Source: SAR86 cluster bacterium AG-422-E19 (GTDB taxonomy: Bacteria; Pseudomonadota; Gammaproteobacteria; Magnimaribacterales; AG-339-G14). Taken from it: a stretch of 64,000 nt of DNA. A program made the position numbers and the translations under genes. The notes beneath the pieces were generated by a model that was not told the origin of the DNA, made no database searches, and saw only the letters and a list, made by a program, of their open reading frames with translations. The stretch spans positions 1 to 64,000 of the forward strand of contig QCMR01000001.1 of assembly GCA_003213595.1 (NCBI GenBank), given 5' to 3'. Of the stretch, positions 1 through 10,957 are shown piece by piece. Each line of letters opens with the position of its first letter. The stretch's first letter is position 1.

Positions 1-9
1 AATCACTTT

Positions 10-549
10 GTGACAGGTGCGCTTATGTCCGAGTGCATGTCTCAAGATAGTCCCAGAATACTTTTTGGTATGGGCTGCTTTTGGGGAGCAGAAAAAATGT
101 TTTGGGATTTGGATTGTGTCAAGGTTACCGGTGTTGGCTATGCTGCTGGACACACGCCCAACCCTACTTATGAAGAAGTTTGTTCAGGATTAACTGCACA
201 TTCTGAAATTGTTTTTGTGACTTATGAAGATGCTTCCAATTTAGAAGAATTGTTGCAAGTCTTTTGGGAGGGACACGATCCTACCCAATTCATGCGCCAA
301 GGTGGTGATGTAGGCACGCAATATCGTTCTGGAATTTATTTTTTTGATAAAGCTCAAGAAGAACTGGCCGTCAAAAGCAAAGAAATTTATCAAGCAAAAT
401 TAGACGCCAATGGCTTTGGTGAAATTGTCACAGAAATCTTACCCGTTTCAGAAGAATTCTATGCTGAAGATTACCACCAACAATATTTGGCGAAGAATCC
501 TAATGGCTACTGTGGACATGGCGGTTGTGGAGTAAGGTTTAAAGATTAA
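10..549 (+). CDS. msrA: Peptide-methionine (S)-S-oxide reductase MsrA; true start may be an internal ATG such as 25 or 37
   Basis: ORF translation has GMGCFWGAEKMFW and GYAAGHTPNPTYEEVCSGLTAHSE motifs and C-terminal GYCGHGGCGVRF. Confidence 0.93.
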   Translation: MTGALMSECMSQDSPRILFGMGCFWGAEKMFWDLDCVKVTGVGYAAGHTPNPTYEEVCSGLTAHSEIVFVTYEDASNLEELLQVFWEGHDPTQFMRQGGDVGTQYRSGIYFFDKAQEELAVKSKEIYQAKLDANGFGEIVTEILPVSEEFYAEDYHQQYLAKNPNGYCGHGGCGVRFKD

Positions 550-1400
550 CCTTTCCAGTGAAACTCTTCACCTTTGCTTACAGCTTTATCTTCTTCAATT
601 AATTTGTTCAAGTGAGCCAATAGAGAAGCTCTTGCAATACCATGTAGCCTTTCATCGACATCATCGTAAACCTTTTCAACCAATTGATCTAAGTTGGCTT
701 TTGAAAATTCTGTCAGAGCGTCTACAACTTTCTTCTCTCTAAACATTCTATGACTGACAATCCAATCTACAACGCTTTTAGGATCTTTCATGAGATTTCC
801 ATGCCCTGGTGCAATCATGGAGATATCAAATTGTTTGAGTTTTTCTAGGGACTCAATGTATTGCTTCATATTGCCATCAGGTGGTCCTATGACCACTGTG
901 GAGCCTTCCATAATGTGATCGCCGGTAAAGATCATTTTCTCTTCTTCTAAGAGATAACAAAGGTGATTTGAAGCATGTCCTGGAGTATGAATAGCTTTCA
1001 AGGTGTACTCAATTTCTCTAATTTCATCTCCATCCTCTAAAACTTTATTTGCTTTGAAAGTTTTATCCTGAGTTTGTTTATGAAGGGCATACATACCCAT
1101 AACCGGTGCTGCTGTTCTTTGGTGCAGTAACTTAGCTCCAGGAGAATGATCGGGATGAGTGTGAGTCACTAGTATTTGCTTGATGTCATCGCCACAAGCT
1201 TTAGCAATATTTTCAATGTGCTCTGGCATTGCAGGACCTGGATCAATAACCGTGATTTCTTCTTTACCCACAAGATAAGTATTCGTTCCAGGACCGGTAA
1301 AGACGCTGGAATTACCTGCTGTAATTCTTCTGACTAATGGCGATAACTCAGTGATCGTCATAACCTTCATCTCCTGGCATAAGCAAGACCATTTTTCCAT
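546..1400 (-). CDS. MBL-fold metallo-hydrolase (LACTB2-like); start probably internal (MKVMTI or MTITEL)
   Basis: THTHPDHSPGAKLL, HTPGHASNHLCYL, FTGDHIMEGS, APGHGN metallo-beta-lactamase motifs; 5' end overlaps upstream NUDIX ORF. Confidence 0.85.
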   Translation of the reverse strand: MEKWSCLCQEMKVMTITELSPLVRRITAGNSSVFTGPGTNTYLVGKEEITVIDPGPAMPEHIENIAKACGDDIKQILVTHTHPDHSPGAKLLHQRTAAPVMGMYALHKQTQDKTFKANKVLEDGDEIREIEYTLKAIHTPGHASNHLCYLLEEEKMIFTGDHIMEGSTVVIGPPDGNMKQYIESLEKLKQFDISMIAPGHGNLMKDPKSVVDWIVSHRMFREKKVVDALTEFSKANLDQLVEKVYDDVDERLHGIARASLLAHLNKLIEEDKAVSKGEEFHWKG

Positions 1401-2217
1401 CCTGCATAAATATTTTTGGCTCCACAGTCACAATGTTATTTTGGTCTTCCACTTTATTCTTTAACAGTGTTTCAGTGTCAGTGAAACCTCTAATGGATTC
1501 TAAATTCTTGATGGTTGGGAAAATTATTGGAAACTCGCCCTTTTCTCCCTGAGCGAGAGCATCCTCGGGTTTGATCCAAATACTTTTTACGCCTTCGCTG
1601 CCATCGTGCTTTGCAATTTGACCTTCCGGAAATAACGCAATGAAAAAATGCGTGCTGTATCTTTTAGCTTCGGATTTTGGTGTAACCCAATGTGAGATGT
1701 AAGCGAGGCGATCAACAGCAAGTTGCAAGTCCAACTTTTGGCACAATTCCAATAAAACCGGCTCCCCTTTATTTAATTTATCTCGATACTCTTTAAGAAT
1801 TTCTTTTTCACTTTCGTCTGAAGAGCCAAAGACTTCACCACTGCTTCTATAAGCAAGCAAGACGCCACATTCCTCAAAACATTCTCTGATGCAAGCTATC
1901 CAATAGTTGAGTCCACCTGATTTAACACCTAATAATTGAGATGCGACTTCGTCAGTCAATCCACGACAGTAATTGTTGATGTCATCTTTTAAATCATATT
2001 CATCGAGCTTCCCGCCAGGAAATACCCACGCACCGCCAAAATTTGTTTTGATTGATCTTTGTATCATGAAAACTTCTACTGCTTCTTCGATAGTTCTAAC
2101 CAGCAACACCGTAGCTGCAGGTTTAGGTTCTGAAGGCGGTAAAGAGGGATCAGCTTCTTGAATGTTGATCTTAGGATTTCTCTCTACTTTGATATCTTTG
2201 GAATCTTTTTCTGACAT
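1348..2217 (-). CDS. NUDIX hydrolase-family protein (NUDT19-like)
   Basis: GGAWVFPGGKLDEYD ... CIRECFEECGVLL Nudix-like box with a long insertion. Confidence 0.8.
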   Translation of the reverse strand: MSEKDSKDIKVERNPKINIQEADPSLPPSEPKPAATVLLVRTIEEAVEVFMIQRSIKTNFGGAWVFPGGKLDEYDLKDDINNYCRGLTDEVASQLLGVKSGGLNYWIACIRECFEECGVLLAYRSSGEVFGSSDESEKEILKEYRDKLNKGEPVLLELCQKLDLQLAVDRLAYISHWVTPKSEAKRYSTHFFIALFPEGQIAKHDGSEGVKSIWIKPEDALAQGEKGEFPIIFPTIKNLESIRGFTDTETLLKNKVEDQNNIVTVEPKIFMQDGKMVLLMPGDEGYDDH

Positions 2218-2237
2218 ATAAATTTTAGATTTCAGGA

Positions 2238-3113
2238 TTGTTTGTACATAATATATTTAATAAATTTTTATACAAATTGAAAATCAAAGAATTTAAATCT
2301 AAAAATATCGAAAAAAAGCTCGTCAGAAACCCTAATTCCAACAAAGGAGACTACGGTCATGTCTTAGTCATTGCAGGAAATCTTGGTTTTGGTGGTGCTG
2401 CCCTTCTTTCCTCAAAGGCAGTTCTTGCAAGTGGTGCAGGTTTGGCGACCTTGGCAACGAGAAAAGACCATCTGTCAGCTGCTTTGGCATATTGTCCAGA
2501 AGTTATGTCAAAAACCGTAGAAAGCATATCTGACTTAGAAAATCACTTACCTAATAAAACAGTCATTTGTATCGGTCCAGGATTGGGTAGAAATTACTGG
2601 GCTGATCAAATGCTTTATAAAACAACAAACTTTGCAGCGAAAGAAAATCTACCCATTTTGATTGATGCAGATGGATTAAATATCCTCTCTGAAAATAGAC
2701 TAAAAATTAAGTTACCAAAAAAATTAATCCTCACACCTCATCCAGGAGAAGCAGCACGATTGCTCAAGACAAAGGTCTCGACCATTCAAAAAAATAGGCC
2801 ACAAGCATTGGCTATGCTTTGCGAAAAATATAATGCAACGGTCATTCTTAAAGGTCATGAAACATTGGTTGGTAACAAAAGAACTTCATTTATGTGTAAA
2901 AAAGGCAATGCTGGCATGGCTGTAGGTGGCATGGGCGATGTACTCTCTGGACTAGTTTCTGGATTAATAGCTCAAGGTTTATCGTCTATAGATGCCGCTT
3001 GCTTAGGAGTTGATATGCATGCAAGCGCAGCAGATAGCTTTGTTGAAAAACATGATATGAAATCGTTGATGCCTTCTGATTTATTTAACTTTATCAAAAT
3101 GAAGAATGAATAA
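2238..3113 (+). CDS. nnrD: ADP-dependent NAD(P)H-hydrate dehydratase (standalone NnrD domain)
   Basis: NKGDYGHVLVIAGNLGFGGAALLSSKAVLASGAGL, GPGLG, LTPHPGEAARLL, GNAGMAVGGMGDVLSG motifs. Confidence 0.9.
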   Translation: MFVHNIFNKFLYKLKIKEFKSKNIEKKLVRNPNSNKGDYGHVLVIAGNLGFGGAALLSSKAVLASGAGLATLATRKDHLSAALAYCPEVMSKTVESISDLENHLPNKTVICIGPGLGRNYWADQMLYKTTNFAAKENLPILIDADGLNILSENRLKIKLPKKLILTPHPGEAARLLKTKVSTIQKNRPQALAMLCEKYNATVILKGHETLVGNKRTSFMCKKGNAGMAVGGMGDVLSGLVSGLIAQGLSSIDAACLGVDMHASAADSFVEKHDMKSLMPSDLFNFIKMKNE

Positions 3114-3558
3114 AGAACTTGTCTTATCGAGTCTAGATGAAACAAAACAGCTTGCCGAAAAAATCGCCTCTTTTCTAACTGAAGAAAATAATTATCCGAT
3201 TTCTATTCATCTTTCTGGAGACTTAGGCACAGGAAAGACCACTTTGGTAAAAGAAGTTTTAAATTGTCTGGGTATAGAAAATTTCATCAATAGTCCAACC
3301 TTTACTTTGATTGAACCTTATGAAATCAATGATTTGAAAATCTTCCACATCGATTTATACCGTGTAGAAAAAATAACCGAGCTTAGCGCAATAGGTTTAG
3401 AAGAATATCTGCAAGAAGCGAATTCCATTAGCTTTATTGAATGGCCGGAAAAAGGATCTGGTTTTTTAAAAGAGCCTGACATTGCCATTTCATTAGATCA
3501 CCATGGTGAAACTACAAGAAAATGTGAAGTTCAAACTTCTTTAGGCTTAAACCTCTAA
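3106..3558 (+). CDS. tsaE: tRNA threonylcarbamoyladenosine biosynthesis ATPase TsaE
   Basis: LSGDLGTGKTTLVKEVL Walker A, SPTFTLIEPYE, HIDLYR, FIEWPEKG motifs. Confidence 0.92.
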   Translation: MNKELVLSSLDETKQLAEKIASFLTEENNYPISIHLSGDLGTGKTTLVKEVLNCLGIENFINSPTFTLIEPYEINDLKIFHIDLYRVEKITELSAIGLEEYLQEANSISFIEWPEKGSGFLKEPDIAISLDHHGETTRKCEVQTSLGLNL

Positions 3559-3559
3559 G

Positions 3560-5725
3560 CTAGTTGAGTGGATCCACATCAATTCCAACTCTGACATTTT
3601 TTGAATAATCGCTTTGATCGATCATCTTGATAACTTGATTTGCAAGGGCATGTATTTTTTTTCGATTTTCAGATTTTAGAGTTAAGACCCATCGAAAGTA
3701 ATTTTTTCGCTTTTCGATAAGTTCTGGTTTAGGCCCTATAAATTCATCATCATTTAAGTTTAATGAACGAGAAATTTCCATCAAAACCTTCTCAGGTAGG
3801 GGTCGTTTTAGGGACTCCGCATGAATGTTGATTTGATAAACAAAAGGCGGAAGCTTGCTGGTTTGTCTTTCTTCTAAAATTTCGTTGGCAATCCTATCGT
3901 AATCAAAAGAAGAAATTTTTTCTAAAAAAGGATGTTCCGGAACAAACGATTGCAAAATGACTCTGCCTTCTTTATCTTCCCTGCCAGCTCTTCCTGAAAC
4001 CTGAATCAATAACTGAGCCAACCTTTCAGAAGCTTTGTGATCAACTGAAAAAAGACCGCTGTCAGCGTCTACTACTACCACTAAAGTCAAATTGGGCATG
4101 TGATGACCTTTGGCTAAAATCTGTGTTCCCACCAAGATCAGAGGCTCTTTGGAATCCGGTAATACCGAGTTGGATCTTAATTGCTCTTTACCCAGAGCTT
4201 CTCGATCAACTCTAATAACAGAAGTATTTTTAAAATACTCTTTTAAAAATTCTTCGAGTTTCTCGGTTCCTGTATGAAAAAATTCCAAACTTTCTTCGTT
4301 ACAGTTCAGACAAGCAACAGGCATAGGATGCTTAGTACCACAATGATGACAAACTAATCTTTTGGGATTGATGTGATAAACCATTGATACGTCACAATTG
4401 CTGCATTCCGGGGTCCAGCCGCATTTGTTACAAAAGACCATTGGTGCATAGCCCTTTTTGTTGAGGAAGACTAAAACTTGATTGCCTTTACTCAATTCTT
4501 TGGAAATTTCATTAAGACTGTATTCGGTTAAACCTGACTTTAATTCAGATGATCTTAAATCAGAGATTTCAAACTTAGGCTGTCTGGCATCTTTTACCCT
4601 TCGAGTTAGCTTGTGCAAGCAGTATTTTTTATCCTGACAATTTTTAAGACTTTCCAAGCTTGGCGTTGCTGAGCACATGATGACAGGAATTTTTTCAAGA
4701 TTTGCTCGATAGACTGCAACGTCTCTTGCTGAATATCTAAAACCATCAATTTGTTTGTATGAAGAATCATGCTCTTCATCTACCACTATCAAGCCTAAAT
4801 CCTTGAACGGCGTAAAAATTGCTGATCTTGTTCCAATCAAAATAGATTTAAAGCCTTTGTTCATATCGTTCCAGGCATGAGCTCTATCTTTTTCTGACAT
4901 TTCCGAGTGCAAAAGAGCGACATTGTCTTCGCCAAATCTCCTTTCGATTTCGGCTTTTAGATTTGGAGTCAGACCAATTTCTGGAACCAGGATCATAACT
5001 TGTTTACCTTTTTCTATGAAGTCTCTAATGAGATGAAAATATATTTCGGTTTTACCACTTCCCGTAATACCAAAAATTAGATGCGTAAGACTGGCTGATG
5101 AATTTTTAATGGACTTATAAATTTTATTTTGCTCATCATTCAATTCAAAAAAAGCTTCTGAGTTAAGTTCCTTGTTAGTTTTCAATTCATTTCGATTGCG
5201 GCTTTTTTTCTCAAGATAACCTTTTGAAATTAAAGCATCCAAGATGGCTTTAGAGATTTTGTTTGCTTTTAAACCTGGACGGGATAACTCTAATTTGTGC
5301 TGAAAAACTTCTAGGGCTTCAAATTGCTTTTTTGCACGCCCAAAGGATTCTTTGCTTGCTAATTTACCCAAGTTTGTAATTGTGTACACCTCTATGGAAT
5401 CCTTTATTTCTTTGCCTTTTCTCAAGAAAGGTGGGAAATAGGATTTAAAAATTTCTCCAATAGGTGCCTTGTAGTAATTAGCTATCCAATGAATGAGATC
5501 GTATGAGGGCTTATCGATTAGAGAATTTCTATCTAAAACTTTAGTTATGGGTTTTATAGATTTTACATTTGGGCTGGATTGTTTTCTTAAAACGTATCCG
5601 ACAATTTCTCGGTTTCTAAATGGAACTTGAACTCTGGAGCCATTGGAAATCTTGATGTTTGAACTGTAAGTAAAAGAGTTTCTTAATGGTAAAGGAAGCG
5701 CTACTTCATAATATAAATTTTCCAT
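3560..5725 (-). CDS. priA: Primosomal protein N' (replication restart helicase PriA)
   Basis: GITGSGKTEIYFHLI, DEEHDSSYKQ, zinc-binding CNKCGWTPECSNCDVSM/CHHCG, ILVGTQILAKGHHMPNLTLV. Confidence 0.97.
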   Translation of the reverse strand: MENLYYEVALPLPLRNSFTYSSNIKISNGSRVQVPFRNREIVGYVLRKQSSPNVKSIKPITKVLDRNSLIDKPSYDLIHWIANYYKAPIGEIFKSYFPPFLRKGKEIKDSIEVYTITNLGKLASKESFGRAKKQFEALEVFQHKLELSRPGLKANKISKAILDALISKGYLEKKSRNRNELKTNKELNSEAFFELNDEQNKIYKSIKNSSASLTHLIFGITGSGKTEIYFHLIRDFIEKGKQVMILVPEIGLTPNLKAEIERRFGEDNVALLHSEMSEKDRAHAWNDMNKGFKSILIGTRSAIFTPFKDLGLIVVDEEHDSSYKQIDGFRYSARDVAVYRANLEKIPVIMCSATPSLESLKNCQDKKYCLHKLTRRVKDARQPKFEISDLRSSELKSGLTEYSLNEISKELSKGNQVLVFLNKKGYAPMVFCNKCGWTPECSNCDVSMVYHINPKRLVCHHCGTKHPMPVACLNCNEESLEFFHTGTEKLEEFLKEYFKNTSVIRVDREALGKEQLRSNSVLPDSKEPLILVGTQILAKGHHMPNLTLVVVVDADSGLFSVDHKASERLAQLLIQVSGRAGREDKEGRVILQSFVPEHPFLEKISSFDYDRIANEILEERQTSKLPPFVYQINIHAESLKRPLPEKVLMEISRSLNLNDDEFIGPKPELIEKRKNYFRWVLTLKSENRKKIHALANQVIKMIDQSDYSKNVRVGIDVDPLN

Positions 5726-5795
5726 TTAAGTTTATTTGAGAATAAATAGTCTTCTGGTATAGTGCGGCAGCATATTTTTTTAATCAAGAATAATA

Positions 5796-6278
5796 GTGAA
5801 AAAAGAAATTCATCCAGAATACAGAACGGTTCTATTTCATGATGTGAGTGTAGATAAGTACTATCTCATTCCATCAACATTGGAAACTGACCAAACTAAA
5901 GAATGGGAAGATGGTAATACTTATCCTTACTGTCCTCTTGATGTATCTTCAGCCTCTCATCCTTTCTATACAGGTCAGAATAAAATCATCGATACTGGTG
6001 GAAGAGTTGAAAGGTTCAAAAAACGTTTTTCAAAGAAAGCTGCTGTAAAGGCTGCTCCTGTTGAAGAAAGTCCTAAAGAAGAAACTCCTCCAGCAGAAGA
6101 AAAAGAAAAAGATGTAAAAGCTTCAGCTCCTTCTGAAGAAGTTACAAAAGAGGCTCCTGAAGCCACAGCTGAAGAAACCGCTGAAGCCGTTGAAGTATCT
6201 CCTTCTGATGCTCCTCAAGAAGAAACTTCTGCTGAAGAAGCTAGTGATGAATCTTCTAATTCTTCAGAAGAAAAATAA
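5796..6278 (+). CDS. rpmE2: 50S ribosomal protein L31 type B with long acidic C-terminal extension
   Basis: [28 protein letters not shown]...[25 protein letters not shown] is L31 type B; roughly the last 80 aa are E/A/S/P-rich; GTG start. Confidence 0.92.
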   Translation: MKKEIHPEYRTVLFHDVSVDKYYLIPSTLETDQTKEWEDGNTYPYCPLDVSSASHPFYTGQNKIIDTGGRVERFKKRFSKKAAVKAAPVEESPKEETPPAEEKEKDVKASAPSEEVTKEAPEATAEETAEAVEVSPSDAPQEETSAEEASDESSNSSEEK

Positions 6279-6320
6279 ATTTTCATACTTGATTTTTTAG
6301 ACTCCTAATAAGTCACTTAT

Positions 6321-8108
6321 ATGAATCCTGAATTTATTAGAAATATCGCCATCATTGCACACGTCGATCATGGGAAAACCACTTTAGTCGATAAATTACT
6401 AGAACATTCCGGTACCTTAGATAGAAAAAATATTGGCTCGGAGAGAATCTTAGATTCCAACGATCAAGAAAGAGAAAGAGGAATAACGATTCTTTCTAAA
6501 AATACTGCCATTAAGTGGAAAGATCACAAAATAAATATCGTAGATACTCCAGGGCATGCTGATTTTGGTGGAGAAGTTGAAAGAGTTTTGTCTATGGTAG
6601 ATTCGGTTTTATTACTAGTTGATGCCGTCGATGGACCCATGCCACAAACCAGATTTGTGACTCAAAAAGCTTTTGAAAAAGGACTAAATCCCATTCTGGT
6701 TATAAATAAAATTGATCGTCCAAGTGCCAGACCTGATTGGGTACAAGATCAAGTTTTTGATCTCTTCGATAGATTGGGTGGGAACGATCAACAGATGGAT
6801 TTTCCTACAATCTATACCTCTGCATTGAATGGAACCTCTGGTTTGGATTTGGAGAAAATTGAAGAAGATATGTCGCCACTCTTAGACCTTATTTTAAGTA
6901 AAGTGAATGAACCGCCTGTGAGTTTGGAAGAACCCTTTCAAATGCAAATCAGCGCTTTAGATAGTAATAGCTATGTGGGTGTAATTGGCATCGGCAGGAT
7001 ATCTCGTGGAAACGTCAAACCAAACGATCAAGTTGTAGTGATCGATGCTGAAGGAGAACAAAAAGCAGGAAAAATTCTCCAAGTTTTAAGTCATGAAGGT
7101 TTGGAAAGAGTTGAAGTCGACAAAGCTGAAGCAGGTGACATTGTCTGTGTGACTGGTATTGAAAAATTGTATATCTCAGATACTTTATGTGACCCAGAGA
7201 ATACAGAACAACTCCCTCCTCTCTCTGTAGATGAGCCGACTGTGAGTATGACCTTTCAAGTGAATGATTCCCCGTTTGCTGGTAAAGAAGGTAAGTTTGT
7301 AACGTCAAGAAATATTAAAGACCGTCTTGAACAAGAATTACTAAGTAATGTTGCTTTAAGAGTTGAGCAAGGTGAAAGTGCTGATAAATTCAAAGTTTCT
7401 GGCCGTGGTGAATTGCATTTATCGGTTTTGATAGAAAACATGCGTAGAGACGGGTTCGAATTGGGAGTTTCAAAACCTGAGGTCATTCAAAAAGAAGTGA
7501 ATGGCGAAATTCATGAACCTTTTGAACAAATAGTAATTGATATCGAGGAACAACATCAGGGACCTGTAATGGAAGAGATGGGTGCAAGAAAAGCAGAACT
7601 AAAAAGTATGGAACCCAGCGAAACGGAAAGAATAAAATTGGATTTTATCGCTCCTTCCAGAGGCATGATTGGATTTAGGTCACAGTTTCTTACCTTAACC
7701 AGCGGCACCGGAATTCTAACTAGTATCTTCGATCATTACGGTCCTGCAAAAAAAGGTGAGATTACTACACGTCAAAATGGGGTCTTGGTCTCCATGGCTG
7801 AAGGCAAAACCTTAGCCTATTCGTTATTCAACCTACAAAACAGAGGAAAGCTTTTTGTCGGACATGGATTGAACGTTTACAAAGGTCAAATTGTTGGCTT
7901 ACATTCCAGAGATAATGACTTACCGGTCAATCCAACCAAAGCAAAACAGTTAACAAATATCAGAGCCTCAGGTACTGATGAAAATCTTATCTTGGTTCCC
8001 CACATTGAACATTCTTTAGAACAGGCATTGGAATTTATCGAAGAGGACGAATTAGTGGAGGTAACGCCTTCAGCGATTAGATTGAGAAAAAAAGCTTTCA
8101 GATTTTAA
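6321..8108 (+). CDS. typA: Ribosome-associated GTPase TypA/BipA
   Basis: [42 protein letters not shown]; BipA C-terminal domain ([41 protein letters not shown]). Confidence 0.98.
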   Translation: MNPEFIRNIAIIAHVDHGKTTLVDKLLEHSGTLDRKNIGSERILDSNDQERERGITILSKNTAIKWKDHKINIVDTPGHADFGGEVERVLSMVDSVLLLVDAVDGPMPQTRFVTQKAFEKGLNPILVINKIDRPSARPDWVQDQVFDLFDRLGGNDQQMDFPTIYTSALNGTSGLDLEKIEEDMSPLLDLILSKVNEPPVSLEEPFQMQISALDSNSYVGVIGIGRISRGNVKPNDQVVVIDAEGEQKAGKILQVLSHEGLERVEVDKAEAGDIVCVTGIEKLYISDTLCDPENTEQLPPLSVDEPTVSMTFQVNDSPFAGKEGKFVTSRNIKDRLEQELLSNVALRVEQGESADKFKVSGRGELHLSVLIENMRRDGFELGVSKPEVIQKEVNGEIHEPFEQIVIDIEEQHQGPVMEEMGARKAELKSMEPSETERIKLDFIAPSRGMIGFRSQFLTLTSGTGILTSIFDHYGPAKKGEITTRQNGVLVSMAEGKTLAYSLFNLQNRGKLFVGHGLNVYKGQIVGLHSRDNDLPVNPTKAKQLTNIRASGTDENLILVPHIEHSLEQALEFIEEDELVEVTPSAIRLRKKAFRF

Positions 8109-8109
8109 T

Positions 8110-8661
8110 TTATTTGGTACCTGAAGAACCAAAGCCCTTGGAGCCCCTTTCCGAGAAATCGAATTCAGAAACCAACTTGAAATTGGGTGAAGTAACGGCA
8201 AAAAACATCATCTGAGCAATCCTATCTCCAGGAAGAACCTCGAATGATTCTTTGGATCTATTCCACAAAGAGATCATGATTTCTCCTTGATAATCTGAAT
8301 CAATAAGGCCCACGAGGTTTCCTAAAACAATTCCGTATTTATGCCCCAAGCCTGACCTGGGGAGAATTAAGGCTGCATATTTAGAATCCTTAATATGTAT
8401 TGAAAATCCAGTGGTAAAAAGAAAAGTCTCATCGGGCTGAAGAACTTTTTTTTCCTTGATATTGGTTCTCAAATCTAAGGCTGCCGATCCTGCAGTGCTG
8501 AATTTAGGCAGGGGAATTTTGTCACCAAGTTCGTTATCAAGAATTTTAAATTCAACGTTAAGTACGATATTTGAAGTTGCTTGTTGTCCGGGATTAACCG
8601 CTTTTGATATCAAAGAAGGTAGGAAGATTCCTACTAATTTGAGCAAAATCCATCTAATCAT
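8110..8661 (-). CDS. dut: dUTP diphosphatase with N-terminal extension
   Basis: [61 protein letters not shown] dUTPase motifs. Confidence 0.93.
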   Translation of the reverse strand: MIRWILLKLVGIFLPSLISKAVNPGQQATSNIVLNVEFKILDNELGDKIPLPKFSTAGSAALDLRTNIKEKKVLQPDETFLFTTGFSIHIKDSKYAALILPRSGLGHKYGIVLGNLVGLIDSDYQGEIMISLWNRSKESFEVLPGDRIAQMMFFAVTSPNFKLVSEFDFSERGSKGFGSSGTK

Positions 8662-9856
8662 TAAGGATGTTTTTTGAAATAAATTGAACTATTTTTCTTG
8701 CAACCTTTTCTTTAGAGGTTTTAGGTATTTTTAATTCTTCTTTTTCAGTAATTAATGTCACCTCATTATTGTTTGAATCAAAACCAATAGAACTATCTGA
8801 TACATCGTTGGCGACAATAAGATTCAAATTCTTTGAAGATAATTTTTTTCTAGCGTTATCAATCATATTTTCCGTTTCTGCTGCAAAACCGACTATTTTT
8901 AAATCAGGATTGTTATCTGAAACGTGTTTCAAAATGTCTTCATTTTTTTCTAAATTCAGACTCATGTTTTTGGATTGATCTTTTTTAATTTTTTGAGATT
9001 CAGCATTTTTCATTTTGAAATCTGCAACTGCAGCCGTTGATATAAACAAATCAATATCTGCCAAATTTGCAGTGACGTGCTCTTTCATTTCCTTGGCAGA
9101 TTCGATATCTATTCTTTTGACTCTCTCAGGTGTGTCTAAAGTTACCGGGCCAGAAATCAAAGTCACTATTGCGGATTCATCAACAGCAGCTTTAGCAAGC
9201 GAAAAGCCCATCTTTCCAGAACTTTTGTTGGAGATGTATCTAACAGGATCAATTTTCTCTCTTGTGGGTCCAGCAGTGATGAGCACTTTTTTACCAGCTA
9301 ACAATCCAGAAGAAAATTCTTTTGCTACCTCTTCAATAATTTCCTTAGGTTCTGACATTCTTCCAGGACCCACATCACCACAGGCTTGATCGCCCTCGTT
9401 AGGCCCGATTTGGTGAAAAACAGGTTTTTTCAGCAATGAAAGATTCTTCTTTGTACGTTTGTCCTTCCACATGCCTTGATTCATTGCTGGGGCAAAAAAT
9501 ATTTTAGAGTCTGCAGCAAGACATACCGCAGACATTAAATCATCGCCTCTTCCAGCAGCAAGTTTTGCAAGGCTATCTGCCGAACAAGGAGAAATGACAA
9601 TAGCATCAGCCCATCTTGCTAATTCTATATGCCCCATAGCTGATTCGGCGTTGGTATCTAAAAGATCTGAGTGAACTTCATTGCCAGACAAAGCCTGCAT
9701 GGTAAGCGGCGTAATGAATTCTTTTGCTGCTTCAGTCATAAGCACACGAACTTCGGAGCCTGAGCTCTTAAATAGCCTTATTAACTCAGCCGCTTTATAT
9801 GCCGCAATACCTCCTGTGACGCAAAGCAAAATTTGTCTATTAGCTAATTGTTCCAT
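8654..9856 (-). CDS. coaBC: Bifunctional phosphopantothenoylcysteine decarboxylase / phosphopantothenate-cysteine ligase
   Basis: [54 protein letters not shown] motifs. Confidence 0.96.
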   Translation of the reverse strand: MEQLANRQILLCVTGGIAAYKAAELIRLFKSSGSEVRVLMTEAAKEFITPLTMQALSGNEVHSDLLDTNAESAMGHIELARWADAIVISPCSADSLAKLAAGRGDDLMSAVCLAADSKIFFAPAMNQGMWKDKRTKKNLSLLKKPVFHQIGPNEGDQACGDVGPGRMSEPKEIIEEVAKEFSSGLLAGKKVLITAGPTREKIDPVRYISNKSSGKMGFSLAKAAVDESAIVTLISGPVTLDTPERVKRIDIESAKEMKEHVTANLADIDLFISTAAVADFKMKNAESQKIKKDQSKNMSLNLEKNEDILKHVSDNNPDLKIVGFAAETENMIDNARKKLSSKNLNLIVANDVSDSSIGFDSNNNEVTLITEKEELKIPKTSKEKVARKIVQFISKNILND

Positions 9857-9930
9857 ACAAAAATTATAACTCAGATAGGTTTCTTTGAACTTAGGATTCT
9901 GGTATAAAGCTCTACTTGCAAAGGAATATT

Positions 9931-10167
9931 ATGAGCAAAGAGTGTCAAGTAACAGGTAAAACGCCAATGGCAGGGAACAACGTTTCTAAGGCAGTTAACA
10001 AAACTAAAAGAAAGTTCATGCCTAATTTGCATCGTCATAAGTTTTGGGTAGAGTCTGAAAACAAATATGTGACTCTAACTCTTTCTGCTAAAGGCATGAG
10101 AATCATTGATAAAAAAGGGATTGATGTTGTTTTAAAAGAAATAAGAGATAGAGGTGAAAAGATATGA
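9931..10167 (+). CDS. rpmB: 50S ribosomal protein L28
   Basis: [46 protein letters not shown] at 9931 preferred over ORF start 9916. Confidence 0.97.
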   Translation: MSKECQVTGKTPMAGNNVSKAVNKTKRKFMPNLHRHKFWVESENKYVTLTLSAKGMRIIDKKGIDVVLKEIRDRGEKI

Positions 10168-10319
10168 GAGAAAAAATTAAACTAGTCTCCTCTGCTGGAA
10201 CGGGTCACTTCTATACTACAGATAAAAATAAGACTAAAACTCCAGACAAAATAGAATTTAAAAAATATGACCCTAGAGTCAAAAAACACGTCATCTATAA
10301 AGAAGAAAAAATCAAATAA
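10164..10319 (+). CDS. rpmG: 50S ribosomal protein L33 (51 aa, cysteine-free type); missing from supplied ORF track
   Basis: Translated by hand: [55 protein letters not shown] overlap with rpmB stop. Confidence 0.95.
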   Translation: MREKIKLVSSAGTGHFYTTDKNKTKTPDKIEFKKYDPRVKKHVIYKEEKIK

Positions 10320-10932
10320 TTTCGATATTTATCTTGCTTCTAGTTCGCCTAGAAGAGCCGAAATCCTTAAAAATCTTAAAGTTAATTTTGAAATCCTTAA
10401 ATGCGATTACGATGAGTCCAACTTTACTGATGAAAGTCCTGAGGATTTCGTTATCAAAAATACCCAGCAAAAATGTCTCGCTGCTCATGCAATCAGACAA
10501 CAAAAGAAGTTACCCAATAAGCCAATCTTAACAGCTGATACCATTGTTGCCTTGGATGGCAAAATATTTGGAAAACCTGAAAACAAAGATCATGCCATTG
10601 CCATGCTCCTTGAGTTCTCCGGAAGAAGACACTCGGTCATGACCTGTGTCTGTTTTGGTGAAACCGACCCGCAATCTGATGCTGAAGTAAGCATGATGTT
10701 TGATCTAGTCAGAACTGAAATTCAATTTGCAAACTTAACTGCTAATCAATGTGCAAAATATTGGGAAACCAATGAGCCAAAAGACAAAGCCGGTGCTTAT
10801 GGAATTCAAGGTTATGGAGGTTTATTTGTTGAATCTTTGGAAGGTAGCTACAGCAACGTTGTAGGGTTGCCGGTCGTTGAGACTTGTAAGATTTTTAAAG
10901 AAAAGAATATTGGTTATTGGTTGAATCAATAA
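10267..10932 (+). CDS. maf: Maf family nucleotide pyrophosphatase; start uncertain because the ORF overlaps rpmG
   Basis: [68 protein letters not shown]. Confidence 0.93.
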   Translation: MTLESKNTSSIKKKKSNNFDIYLASSSPRRAEILKNLKVNFEILKCDYDESNFTDESPEDFVIKNTQQKCLAAHAIRQQKKLPNKPILTADTIVALDGKIFGKPENKDHAIAMLLEFSGRRHSVMTCVCFGETDPQSDAEVSMMFDLVRTEIQFANLTANQCAKYWETNEPKDKAGAYGIQGYGGLFVESLEGSYSNVVGLPVVETCKIFKEKNIGYWLNQ

Positions 10933-10957
10933 CTTTTTAATTCAGATAAAATAAAGT

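Noticed and set aside
5975-6166. 63-aa minus ORF inside the L31 acidic tail
   Set aside because: Arises from the GAA/GCT-rich repeat composition of the tail; no independent evidence.
7015-7486. Minus-strand ORFs within typA
   Set aside because: Fully contained in a strongly conserved gene; translations are low-complexity shadows.
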